A stretch of DNA of 20,160 bases from a virus, in the IMG/VR virus record IMGVR_UViG_3300046721_000016, positions 1 through 20,160 of that record, one strand, 5' to 3'. This document shows positions 5,920 through 13,272 of this stretch, one piece after another (position 1 is the stretch's first letter; each line of letters starts with the position of its first letter). Below the pieces are notes generated by a model. It searched no databases. It was given only the letters and a program-made list of their open reading frames with translations, and was not told the DNA's origin. The translations under genes and the position numbers were made by a program.

Positions 5920-7374
5920 ATGAATATTAAGGAACTTGTCGCTTCCATGGAGATTGAGCTGGAAGCGGCTCAGCAGCGGGAAATGCGCGCCCGCAAGGAG
6001 ATGGAGCTTATTCTGGCTACCACTCAGCAGGAAATGCGCACCGACCTGACTAACGATGAGGATGTACGCTTTGACTCGCTCAAGGAAACCGTACAGAATT
6101 CTCGCGTTGATCAGGCGTCCATTCAGCGTAAGCTGGCTAAGGCACGTCAGGTACAGGCTGATGAAGCTCGTACCGATGATGACCTGACCCATGCTACTAC
6201 GCCTGCGGGACTTCCGCAGCGTGACGCTACAACTCAGCGTGCCAGCGTAAGCGTCGGCCACGAGGAAACCACTTATCACAAGGGCAATGACCCGACTGGT
6301 AAGATGTTCCTGAATGACGTTGTTCGCCAGTTCACGACTAACGACGCTCGCGCCGGTGGTCGTCTACAGCAGCACATGCGCGAGGAACAGATTAATCGCG
6401 CCAATGCGGGTATGGAACTGCGTGTCGGTGAAGTCGGAACTTCGGCTTTCTCCGGTCTGGTTGTTCCCCAGTACCTCATTGACATGGTTGCACCGGCAGT
6501 TGCCAACCTGCGTCCATTCGCAGATATGTGTAACTCGCATCCTCTGCCTGCTTCGGGTATGTCGCTGAACATCTCGCGTATTACAACCGCTTCGGGTACC
6601 GCACTACAGGCATCAGAATCTACCGCCGTCCAGGCAACGCCTATGGACGATACTCTGCTGACCTTCAATGTGCAGACTGCTGCTGGACAGCAGACTATTT
6701 CACGCCAGGCAATTGAGCGTGGAACTGGTATTGAAGACGTTGTTATGCAGGATCTTTTCCGTCAGTACGCAACTAGCCTTGACAGCACTCTGCTGAACCA
6801 GGCTTCTACTGGTCTTGACGCAGTGGGTAACGCTACTACTGCCATTACCGTAGCAGACGTGCCGACGATTTATTCCGCGATTATGGGTGCGGCATCTCAG
6901 AGTGACACCGCTACTCGCGGGCTGGCGCATCCGACTCACGTCGTTATGCACCCTCGCCGCTGGTTCTGGCTTCAGTCGCTTCTGACTAGCACCTGGCCTG
7001 TGTTTACTCAGCCAGGCATCGAGCCTGCTGCCCAGGCTGCGGGTGCTAATAAGGCTACTCCGTATAACCAGGGTATGAGTGGTGTCATGCCTAATGGTAT
7101 GCAGGTTGTAACCGACGCGAACGTGACTACTGTTGCTCTTGCCGGTGCCCCTACGGGTGGTACCCAGGACCACATTTTCGTGGTTCCGCAGCAGGAATGT
7201 CACCTTTGGGAAGATGCCGGGGCTCCTGTTTACATCAGGGCTGAACAGCCTGCGGCAGCATCTCTTGGAGTGCTCCTAGTTGTGTACGGTTACTTCGCCT
7301 ACACTTACCAGCGTTACGGGCTGGCAATTCAGAAGATCAACGGTTCTGCCCTGGCAGCACCTTCGGGATTCTAA
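5920..7374 (+). CDS. Major capsid protein, HK97 fold
   Basis: A 484-aa major head protein. Residues 1-95 are a charged helical region (MNIKELVASMEIELEAAQQR...), the typical delta/scaffold domain removed by the protease in HK97-like phages. From about residue 120, the sequence follows the Phage_capsid family: FLNDVVRQFTTND, GLVVPQYLIDMVAP, 'RPFADMCNSHPLP', DDTLLTFNVQTAAGQQTISRQAIERG, VMHPRRWFWLQSLL and a C-terminal strand ending YGLAIQKINGSA. Conservation at AGQQ.ISRQA..RG is characteristic of this group. Its ribosome binding site is GGAAGG, 11 bases upstream. Placement after the portal and protease confirms the call. Structured non-coding regions lie on both sides, so this highly expressed gene may have its own control and mRNA processing. 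Confidence 0.93.
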   Translation: MNIKELVASMEIELEAAQQREMRARKEMELILATTQQEMRTDLTNDEDVRFDSLKETVQNSRVDQASIQRKLAKARQVQADEARTDDDLTHATTPAGLPQRDATTQRASVSVGHEETTYHKGNDPTGKMFLNDVVRQFTTNDARAGGRLQQHMREEQINRANAGMELRVGEVGTSAFSGLVVPQYLIDMVAPAVANLRPFADMCNSHPLPASGMSLNISRITTASGTALQASESTAVQATPMDDTLLTFNVQTAAGQQTISRQAIERGTGIEDVVMQDLFRQYATSLDSTLLNQASTGLDAVGNATTAITVADVPTIYSAIMGAASQSDTATRGLAHPTHVVMHPRRWFWLQSLLTSTWPVFTQPGIEPAAQAAGANKATPYNQGMSGVMPNGMQVVTDANVTTVALAGAPTGGTQDHIFVVPQQECHLWEDAGAPVYIRAEQPAAASLGVLLVVYGYFAYTYQRYGLAIQKINGSALAAPSGF

Positions 7375-7456
7375 GTTGTATTTTGATTCTTGGAATCATT
7401 CGGTTGTGCTGGGATTCGTTCCAGCATTTCCGTGTGGCTCAAAGAATTGAGACGTT
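7375..7456 (+). promoter_or_regulatory. Three hairpins after the capsid gene
   Basis: TGATTC/GAATCA (7384-7398, loop TTG), TGCTGG/CCAGCA (7407-7426, 8-base loop GATTCGTT) and CTCAA/TTGAG (7438-7451, loop AGAA) follow one another directly. All stems pair perfectly. None is followed by a good U-tract, so they are poor terminators. The last ends five bases before the next ATG and includes the only SD-like GAG, so it may reduce translation of the downstream gene. Together they may end or stabilise the capsid mRNA. Confidence 0.5.
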
Positions 7457-7981
7457 ATGAAAATCATGTTTTGTTATGCTGATGTTCCCGATGCTAGATC
7501 GGCCGCAGCAATTCTCAAGTACGCATCTCAAGCAGAATTCGTAGAAACTCCTGGCCTATTCGGATACAACGAAGCTATCGCATCCCGGTGGGGCCAAGAC
7601 GATCTAGTCGTTATCGAGGGTGACAAAGAAATCACCTCAGACACAACACCATCCTTTGAGAATTGCGATGAACCGTGGTGCAGCTACGGCTATTACAATT
7701 ACCCGGAACCTTACCGAGCTTATTGCAGTACAGGTCTTGGGTGTACTAAGTTCTCTCTCGCTTTGCAGCGAGGGATCGATGTATCAACATTTTTCCGGCG
7801 TGACCTGCCAGGAATGATTTGCCCCGATTGTAACGGAGCCGGTTGCTGGCGGTACCTGGATACACGAATAGCATTCGCAATTCTCGCTAGCTGTATTACA
7901 TTCTCGCCACACGTTCACGGTGAAGTTATTCACCACCATACATATTCGCCCGATTGGGCAATTCTAAGAGGCTTGGAATAA
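7457..7981 (+). CDS. Possible glycosyltransferase-like protein
   Basis: A 174-aa protein with an alpha/beta-looking N-terminal half ending in a strand with DDLVVIEGDKEI (residues about 49-60). This lies where family A glycosyltransferases carry acidic metal-binding residues. It continues with CDEPWCSYGYY and STGLGCTKFSLALQR. It then has a CPDCNGAGC cysteine cluster (about 122-130) and a His-rich end (HVHGEVIHHH, about 154-163). The 'acidic strand, C.EPWC.YPY, GLGCT+F...L, H.H...H' order resembles a family of short actinophage proteins that I associate with glycosyltransferase-like folds. No function is proven. The ribosome binding site is weak and sits in a hairpin. Its place after the capsid gene would fit modification of virion proteins. 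Confidence 0.45.
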   Translation: MKIMFCYADVPDARSAAAILKYASQAEFVETPGLFGYNEAIASRWGQDDLVVIEGDKEITSDTTPSFENCDEPWCSYGYYNYPEPYRAYCSTGLGCTKFSLALQRGIDVSTFFRRDLPGMICPDCNGAGCWRYLDTRIAFAILASCITFSPHVHGEVIHHHTYSPDWAILRGLE

Positions 7982-8021
7982 CCAGGCCAAATTCAAGATG
8001 ATGTCTCGAAAGGACGACTAG

Positions 8022-8525
8022 ATGACCGCTTACACAGACAACCTTTACGAAAAGTGGCTAGAGATGACACTTTTCGGAAACCCATCTGTAAACAATCCTG
8101 GCAAGTTCGCGGAGATTGTGCAGTTCCTTAGCCTGAATTCCATTACGCCGACTAACACCGGATTCCCTACCGCGTTCGTTCTGGGTACCGGACAGGCAAC
8201 TAACGCAGATACGACCAATACTTGGGATTCAGGTCTAGCAGAGCCAAAGACCACACCCGTACTTGTGCGAGTCGTAACAACTATTGGAGCTACCCCAACT
8301 TGCACCTATACCATTAACGGGTCTAATGATAACTCGTCTTTCGCCCCGCTTAACTATGCGGATATCGGATCACTGGGTACCGTTACTGCTGCACCGTTTG
8401 TGATTACCACTGCGACTACCGCAGTAAAGATGATTCCGGTCGGCCAGCGATACCGATACATCAAGGTCACGTACTCTCTGAACACGAACGTAACTAACTC
8501 TGCCGATCTACTCAAGCTAGGTTAA
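8022..8525 (+). CDS. Putative virion decoration protein
   Basis: A 167-aa protein with a good AAAGGA ribosome binding site. The first 30 residues look helical (MTAYTDNLYEKWLEMTLFG). The rest is beta-rich, with Thr, Asn and Val: TPVLVRVVTTIGATPTCTYT, 'INGSNDNSSF', then RYRYIKVTYSLNTNVTNSAD. The last segment has the alternating look of a beta-sandwich edge, as in phage decoration and fibre proteins. I do not recognise a named family. Being the first of several similar small beta proteins after the capsid gene suggests a surface protein of the head. It could also be a tail or baseplate component; the virion-protein role is inferred. Confidence 0.55.
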   Translation: MTAYTDNLYEKWLEMTLFGNPSVNNPGKFAEIVQFLSLNSITPTNTGFPTAFVLGTGQATNADTTNTWDSGLAEPKTTPVLVRVVTTIGATPTCTYTINGSNDNSSFAPLNYADIGSLGTVTAAPFVITTATTAVKMIPVGQRYRYIKVTYSLNTNVTNSADLLKLG

Positions 8526-8555
8526 TGGCGACATTAACCGTTAAGGATAATTAAC

Positions 8556-8843
8556 ATGGCAAACGAAGACCCGCGCATCGCGCCGCTACGACGCAAGCTC
8601 GAAGCCACTCAGGAGCCCGCTAAGAAGGCAGAACTTGCCGTGGTACTCCGAGGGCTAGGATTCGATCCTGACGCCGCAGATGAAGTCTCAGCGGCTCCCA
8701 AGGGGCGCTCAGCTCCTAAGCGTGAGACTACCGAAGACACTAGGACCAAGGACCCTGACGCTAAGGCACGTCCCGCACGTCCAGCAGCTAAGCCAGCCAC
8801 AAAGGCAGCCGCTCCGAAGACCGTAGACAAGGGTGGCAAGTAA
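8556..8843 (+). CDS. Lys/Ala/Pro-rich small protein
   Basis: A 95-aa protein of unknown function. Residues 1-42 look folded and helical (PRIAPLRRKLEATQEPAKKAELAVVLRGLGFDPD), with a short hairpin of helices. The remainder is low-complexity, basic and proline/alanine-rich (for instance ARPARPAAKPATKAAAPK), and probably disordered. TAAGGA lies upstream. The stop overlaps the next start (TAATG). Such proteins in head modules sometimes bind capsid or DNA, but nothing here proves it. Confidence 0.7.
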   Translation: MANEDPRIAPLRRKLEATQEPAKKAELAVVLRGLGFDPDAADEVSAAPKGRSAPKRETTEDTRTKDPDAKARPARPAAKPATKAAAPKTVDKGGK

Positions 8844-9016
8844 TGCCAGCAACGACACCTCCAAAGGGCAGGCCGACGCCTAAGCGCGATGATCAGCGCA
8901 GAAATCGCAGGCGAGGATTGCCGCATGAGGAACAGCCAGTAGACGAACCTATTATGGATATCGTCGGCTCTGGCAGTATTACGCTTCCGTCGATTTCCGC
9001 AAGTAAGGATGAATAA
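8843..9016 (+). CDS. Very small basic protein
   Basis: A 57-aa protein starting with ATG at 8843, inside the TAATG overlap, and ending at 9016 in another TAATG overlap. AAGGGTGG upstream is a usable ribosome binding site. The first half is proline- and arginine-rich (PPKGRPTPKRDDQRRNRRRG) and the second acidic then hydrophobic (EEQPVDEPIMDIVGSGSITLP). No family is recognised. Coupling at both ends and the good ribosome binding site support a real gene despite its size. Confidence 0.65.
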   Translation: MPATTPPKGRPTPKRDDQRRNRRRGLPHEEQPVDEPIMDIVGSGSITLPSISASKDE

Positions 9017-9519
9017 TGACACTACCTCTTGATAGTACGGACAAAATTCATTCCGTCTATAAGGACGATGGAACTTTTAAGGTTCTGACTGATGGGCATC
9101 CTTCGGTTCCAGCGGGATTTACGGAACTTGTTTTTAATCAGGCTGGGCCTATAGGACCACAAGGCAATACTGGCCCCGCAGGCTCAACAGGACCAACGGG
9201 TGCAACGGGTCCTCAAGGTGATGTGGGTCCAGCAGGACCCGGCTATCATCTTGAATGGAAATTCGAGAGTTCTTATTCTCCGTATATCCCCGCAGGACAA
9301 CAGCGAACATGGTTTTACCAGGCTGATATAGATACTAATACTGCCTGGGTCATAACCGGGGTTAGCTATTGGAATCTGTATGGGTCGCCACCTTCCCCAA
9401 TTTCGATGAGTCATGTTCAAACCGCAGCTTATATTATTGAGCTTTTTGCGACTAATGCTACAGACTCCGAAGTTCAAGTCGGTGCGGGTATCACTAGTGT
9501 GCGACTTGTTGCTGAATAA
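9016..9519 (+). CDS. Collagen-like virion protein
   Basis: A 167-aa protein with three parts. Residues 1-40 are a small head (MTLPLDSTDKIHSVYKDDGT...). Residues about 41-75 are a Gly-x-y collagen-like run of about 11 triplets (GPIGPQGNTGPAGSTG, then GPTGATGPQGDVGPAGP). The C-terminal 90 residues are beta-rich and aromatic and probably form the trimer knob. Collagen-like stalks in phage proteins form trimers in tail fibres, head fibres and side fibres. Here the gene lies between capsid and connector genes, which favours a head-associated fibre, but this is inference. Its start overlaps the preceding stop. Confidence 0.75.
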   Translation: MTLPLDSTDKIHSVYKDDGTFKVLTDGHPSVPAGFTELVFNQAGPIGPQGNTGPAGSTGPTGATGPQGDVGPAGPGYHLEWKFESSYSPYIPAGQQRTWFYQADIDTNTAWVITGVSYWNLYGSPPSPISMSHVQTAAYIIELFATNATDSEVQVGAGITSVRLVAE

Positions 9520-9547
9520 TTTATTGAAACTTGAAAGGACAAAATAA

Positions 9548-9985
9548 ATGACAGCATTTTTCGGCTCTGGCGCAAGCAATGCCATGCGAGCAGCACTAGA
9601 TGCAATTAAGGCACTACCTGCTAGCGGTCACTTGCTCGTAACCAACCAGTCAGCGGCAACTTCCGATCCAAATAGTACAATTCCTTCGGGCGCTGCGGTT
9701 CTAGCAGACTTCACAATTACGTCATTCGGCGCGGACTCTACGGCCGGAACTTGGGCGGGGTTGAACGTAACAGAAACTTGTACTGCTACCTTTTCCGCTT
9801 CTACGGTAACTGCGTTGCAGACTGGAACAGCCGCATCAGCCTGGATCACTAACGCCGGTAAGACCGTGTGTTACTTCACTTGTTCGGTTGGTACATCTGC
9901 CACGGACATTATTTTCAACTCCGTTGCATTCAGCTCTGGTGCTAACATCACGCTTTCCAGCTTCACGCTTGTAATGCCACAGTAA
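9548..9985 (+). CDS. Putative beta-rich virion protein
   Basis: A 145-aa protein after a GAAAGGACA ribosome binding site. A short helical start (ASNAMRAALDAIKAL) is followed by Thr/Ser/Ala-rich strands. A conserved-looking end reads GTAASAWITNAGKTVCYFTC, then SVAFSSGANITLSSFTLVMP. The ending 'NS..FSSGA.ITLSSFT..MP' occurs in small phage structural proteins that I recognise only as hypothetical. It is probably exposed on the virion, but its exact place is unknown. It sits among similar beta proteins with short gaps. Confidence 0.6.
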   Translation: MTAFFGSGASNAMRAALDAIKALPASGHLLVTNQSAATSDPNSTIPSGAAVLADFTITSFGADSTAGTWAGLNVTETCTATFSASTVTALQTGTAASAWITNAGKTVCYFTCSVGTSATDIIFNSVAFSSGANITLSSFTLVMPQ

Positions 9986-9995
9986 GGGGATTTAT

Positions 9996-10568
9996 ATGTC
10001 TGGTTACAAGCCTATTGGCACCGAACTTCTGTTTGCTACCTACTCTGCGGCTACTGTCAGTACGCCCACGGCGGGAGCGGCTACAATTACGGCAGGGTGG
10101 CCAGCTATTATTATCCAAGCCGGGTACATGAGTAACGTAGGGGACTGGACTAGTAGTCTTAAGTGGAAGATGGGCGGATTTATGACTGCTACGGCTACGG
10201 TGCCTACGTGGTCGTTCGGCCTAGCTATTTCCACATCTAACACGTTCTCGGCGGCTACTCCGCTGGCAACCGCTACTCTAGCTTCAACTCCTACTGCTGG
10301 GTCTTGGTCTTGGAAGATGGAAGCGGAAATTGGACTTCGTACTTTGGGCGGACCTGGCACGACTTCTACTCTCGTATGTCATGCGGCTGTTGACGGAGGG
10401 GCATTTGCGGCGAACCTGCAAACGTCTCCTGCTGGCTCCGGTAATGCTCTGATCACCACCTACGATAAGAACATTAACTACTGGCTGTGGCCTTACCTTA
10501 CGCTAAGCGCGGCTACGGCAGCGAATACCGTAACAGCCCAGTATGGTAAGCTTTATGGTGAGAACTAA
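9996..10568 (+). CDS. Putative virion protein, Thr/Ala-rich
   Basis: A 190-aa protein with a TAAGGGG ribosome binding site. It is rich in Ala, Thr, Ser and Trp. Alternating strands run through it: FATYSAATVSTPTAGAATIT, 'WTSSLKWKMGGFMTATATVP', SWSWKMEAEIGLRT and NYWLWPYLTLSAA. The pattern fits a single large beta-sandwich, such as phage decoration or receptor-binding domains. I do not recognise a family. The stop overlaps the next ATG, so it is probably made in step with the following protein. Confidence 0.6.
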   Translation: MSGYKPIGTELLFATYSAATVSTPTAGAATITAGWPAIIIQAGYMSNVGDWTSSLKWKMGGFMTATATVPTWSFGLAISTSNTFSAATPLATATLASTPTAGSWSWKMEAEIGLRTLGGPGTTSTLVCHAAVDGGAFAANLQTSPAGSGNALITTYDKNINYWLWPYLTLSAATAANTVTAQYGKLYGEN

Positions 10569-10939
10569 TGGCGGGTACGCTTAACATTCCGCTCACAACC
10601 CTGCCAACCGGGACCTTTGAATTCGGCCCGGCATCGGTAGCGGACCCTGATTCTGTGGCGGTACTGACAATTGACAGGACAGTAGCTAACGGCTTCAATG
10701 CTAAGACTACTGCAACTACCTGCCAGATTGCCGTTCACCAGTCTAATGATGCCGGGGCTACGTGGAATTTGCTAGCGTCTGCTACATTTCCTGGGGGCGT
10801 CTCAAGTAATCATGCAGGTCAGATTAATTTGAGCGCTATTGGCGTACGGTTCTGGCCGGGCACTGGTCGTCTAACACGAGCAGAGGTAATCATTGGCGGT
10901 ACATCAGTAGCTATTCAGGGTACGCTCACCGTTAGCTAA
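10568..10939 (+). CDS. Putative small beta-sandwich virion protein
   Basis: A 123-aa protein, TAATG-coupled to the gene before it. The strands read LNIPLTTLPTGTFEFGPASV, 'VAVLTIDRTVANG', CQIAVHQSNDAGATWNLLAS, ATFPGG and RAEVIIGGTSVAIQGTLTVS. The 'IAVHQSNDAGATWNLL' segment resembles carbohydrate-binding or BNR-like strands seen in phage surface proteins. No catalytic residues are evident. It is probably another exposed head or tail protein. The call rests on composition and context only. Confidence 0.55.
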   Translation: MAGTLNIPLTTLPTGTFEFGPASVADPDSVAVLTIDRTVANGFNAKTTATTCQIAVHQSNDAGATWNLLASATFPGGVSSNHAGQINLSAIGVRFWPGTGRLTRAEVIIGGTSVAIQGTLTVS

Positions 10940-10959
10940 TAACAGGGAGGGCAGTGCTC

Positions 10960-13272
10960 GTGGCAGTTACCTATGATGCCGTAGGACCCGGCGCAACGGG
11001 CAAGGCGTGGACTACCAGCCCCGGTACCTGGGTGCATGTCAATAACGGCAATGCTATTATCGTCGCCCTCACAATCTTTACTGGAGGCGCTAATACCGTC
11101 ACAGGGGTTACCTATGGCGGGGTTTCGCTAAACCTGCTAGGCTATCAGACTAGTGACGGTGGCGGTGCCGGTGGCGTCGTCTTCTACGGGTTGGCTGGAC
11201 CCACAGTTCCTACAGGCAGTAACACGGTTTCAGTCTCGACTTCCGAAGCTAATAACCACAATGGCGGTTCAATCAGCCTTGCCGGGGTTGGCTCTTTCGG
11301 AACGCTTACCAGCACGCAGGGTACTGGCGTAACCTCACTCACGGTTTCCGTGCCAGGAACCACGTCCGGTGGAATGATTGTCACGGCGGTTTGCTCTGGT
11401 AGTATCGGAACTTATTCAGGTACAAACAGCGTTACGATTCGGTGGCAGCTCAGCAGTTCTAGTAGTAGTGGTGCTGACAACGGAACTGAAGGTACTGTAG
11501 CTTCTGCGGGGGGCGCTCAGACGGTAGGTTTCAGTAGTACCGCTTCGGGCGATGACTGGGGAATTGTTGCAGTTGAGGCACTGCCTTCTGCTGGTGGTAC
11601 CAGCACTGTTATGCCCCAGCAACGTTTCAGAAAGTCTAGGGGCAGGAATAACCAGCGCCGACGCCAGCAAGTTATGCAGGTCGGTGCCGCTTCGGCAGAC
11701 GTTACTGGCACGGGAAGTTCTGCGACTAAAAAGCCTGCCGCTTCCGGCACTGGCACAGAAGAATTCGCAGCTACCGGCGCACCTCGCGCTAAGAAGCCTG
11801 CTGCGAGCGGTACGGGAGTTGAGCAATTTACAGCTACCGGCAGTTCTTCGATAAAGAAGCCCGCTGCATCTGGTACAGGCATCGAAGAATTCACCGCTAC
11901 GGGCGCACCTCGCGCTAAGAAGCCTGCGGCCAATGGAACTGGAACTAACTTCTGGGCTACTGGCAGTTCTTCGATAAAGAAGCCCGCTGCATCTGGTAGC
12001 GGGACTGAGACATTTACAGCGACAGGTTCATCGAACGTTAAGAAGCCAACAGCAGCCGGAACTGGAACAAACTTCTGGGGTTCTGGTAGTTCAAACGTTA
12101 AGAAGCCTGCGGCTAATGGAACAGGCGTAGAAGTATTCACCGCGACGGGTGCTCCGCGTGCTAAGAAGCCCGCAGCTAATGGCACTGGTACGATCTTTAA
12201 CGGTTCAGGCAGCGTAAGCATTAAGAAGCCTGCGGCTAGCGGCACGGGTACAGAAACATTTACCGCTACAGGTTCGTCAAATGTAAAGAAGCCTAGCGCT
12301 TCTGGCACTGGTTCAATTCCAGGCATTTCGGGAACTGGCAGCGCGAGCATTAAGAAGCCTGCCGCATCTGGTACAGGCGTCGAGGCGTTCACGGCGACAG
12401 GTTCGTCTAACGTCAAGAAGCCTAGCGCTTCTGGAACAGGTACAAACTTCTGGGCTACGGGCAGTTCGGCACTCAAGAAGCCTGCTGCGTCGGGTACCGG
12501 CGTCGAAACCTTTACCGCAAACGGTAGTAGTTCTATCAAGAAAATTGCTGCGAGCGGTACCGGGACTAACACTCCCGCAGGATTCACGGGTACCGGCCAG
12601 ATTACCTGTAAAAAGATTAACGTTTCTGGTGCTGGCGTCGAAGTCTACACGGCTACCGCAGCCGTTAACGCGAAGAAGCCTGTAATTTCGGGCACTGGCT
12701 CGATTCCGGGCAACTCTGCTACTGGCAGCGCGACGGTCAAGAAGCCTAGCGCAAGCGGTACAGGTTTGGCTGGTGCTATCGGCAGCGGTTCTGCCACTGT
12801 TAAGAAGCCAGCCGCTAACGGTACGGGCGTTGAGCAGTTTACTGCAACTGGGAGTAGCAGGGCTAAGAAGCCTGCTGCGAACGGAACAGGCAACGCGGGC
12901 GGGCTGGCCGGAACTGGTTCGGTAACAGCTAAGAAGCCTGCGCCTCATGGTACGGGCAGCGAATCCTGGTCTGGTGCTGGCGGCGTTATCGTCAAAAAGG
13001 TTACATTGCTGGCTAGCGGATCTCAGCAGTTCTTGGGTTCTGGTAGTGCGAGGCTTAACAAGCCGCAAATCTCCGCGATTTCACTGTCGTTTGGAACAGG
13101 CACACAGGGGGTTGTTCATCCCTATCATGCAATTGTTGCAGGCAGTGGTGAAAAGGGCGCAACTGTAACCCACGGTGCTAAATCCCATACGACCGTGACC
13201 GAAACAGATAAGGCAAGGGGCGCTGTGTCCGGTAAAGTTAAGACATCGAGTAAGGTAGCGGGTGAGACATAA
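10960..13272 (+). CDS. Large KKP-repeat virion protein
   Basis: A 770-aa protein. I prefer the GTG at 10960 over the one at 10954 because AGGGAGG (10944-10950) is then 9 bases away instead of 3. Residues 1-205 form a beta-rich domain (MAVTYDAVGPGATGKAWTTS...). A basic linker follows, with FRKSRGRNNQRRRQQ. From about residue 245 to 700 there are about 20-22 units of 17-22 residues, each built as 'TGSSsiKKPAASGTG' plus a variable 3-8 residues such as TNFWA or VETFTA. The last 70 residues are non-repetitive. Such repeats probably form a long beta fibre or stalk with regularly spaced lysine pairs. Similar GTG-rich repeats occur in actinophage minor virion proteins. Location suggests a head fibre; a tail role is possible. 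Confidence 0.75.
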   Translation: MAVTYDAVGPGATGKAWTTSPGTWVHVNNGNAIIVALTIFTGGANTVTGVTYGGVSLNLLGYQTSDGGGAGGVVFYGLAGPTVPTGSNTVSVSTSEANNHNGGSISLAGVGSFGTLTSTQGTGVTSLTVSVPGTTSGGMIVTAVCSGSIGTYSGTNSVTIRWQLSSSSSSGADNGTEGTVASAGGAQTVGFSSTASGDDWGIVAVEALPSAGGTSTVMPQQRFRKSRGRNNQRRRQQVMQVGAASADVTGTGSSATKKPAASGTGTEEFAATGAPRAKKPAASGTGVEQFTATGSSSIKKPAASGTGIEEFTATGAPRAKKPAANGTGTNFWATGSSSIKKPAASGSGTETFTATGSSNVKKPTAAGTGTNFWGSGSSNVKKPAANGTGVEVFTATGAPRAKKPAANGTGTIFNGSGSVSIKKPAASGTGTETFTATGSSNVKKPSASGTGSIPGISGTGSASIKKPAASGTGVEAFTATGSSNVKKPSASGTGTNFWATGSSALKKPAASGTGVETFTANGSSSIKKIAASGTGTNTPAGFTGTGQITCKKINVSGAGVEVYTATAAVNAKKPVISGTGSIPGNSATGSATVKKPSASGTGLAGAIGSGSATVKKPAANGTGVEQFTATGSSRAKKPAANGTGNAGGLAGTGSVTAKKPAPHGTGSESWSGAGGVIVKKVTLLASGSQQFLGSGSARLNKPQISAISLSFGTGTQGVVHPYHAIVAGSGEKGATVTHGAKSHTTVTETDKARGAVSGKVKTSSKVAGET
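11701..13060 (+). repeat. Coding tandem repeats (KKP units)
   Basis: About 20-22 repeats of 51-66 bases encode the KKP units. Most copies differ at synonymous sites, but some are almost identical. A 37-base stretch is identical at 11839-11875 and 11962-11998, 123 bases apart. Other copies sharing GCACCTCGCGCTAAGAAGCC lie near 11780 and 11907. This points to past unit duplication or slippage and possible length variation between related phages. Confidence 0.85.

Noticed and set aside
6700-7203. 167-aa frame on the minus strand inside the capsid gene
   Set aside because: Shadow frame with a composition unlike its neighbours and no ribosome binding site.
11517-12587. Long open frame (356 aa) on the minus strand across the KKP repeats
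   Set aside because: It mirrors the forward repeats and has a repetitive VPVPLAAGFL product. There is no ribosome binding site, and the forward gene clearly fits the context.
11701-13060. CRISPR-like array
   Set aside because: Repeats are in phase with a protein, vary in length and sequence, and there are no unique spacers of constant length.
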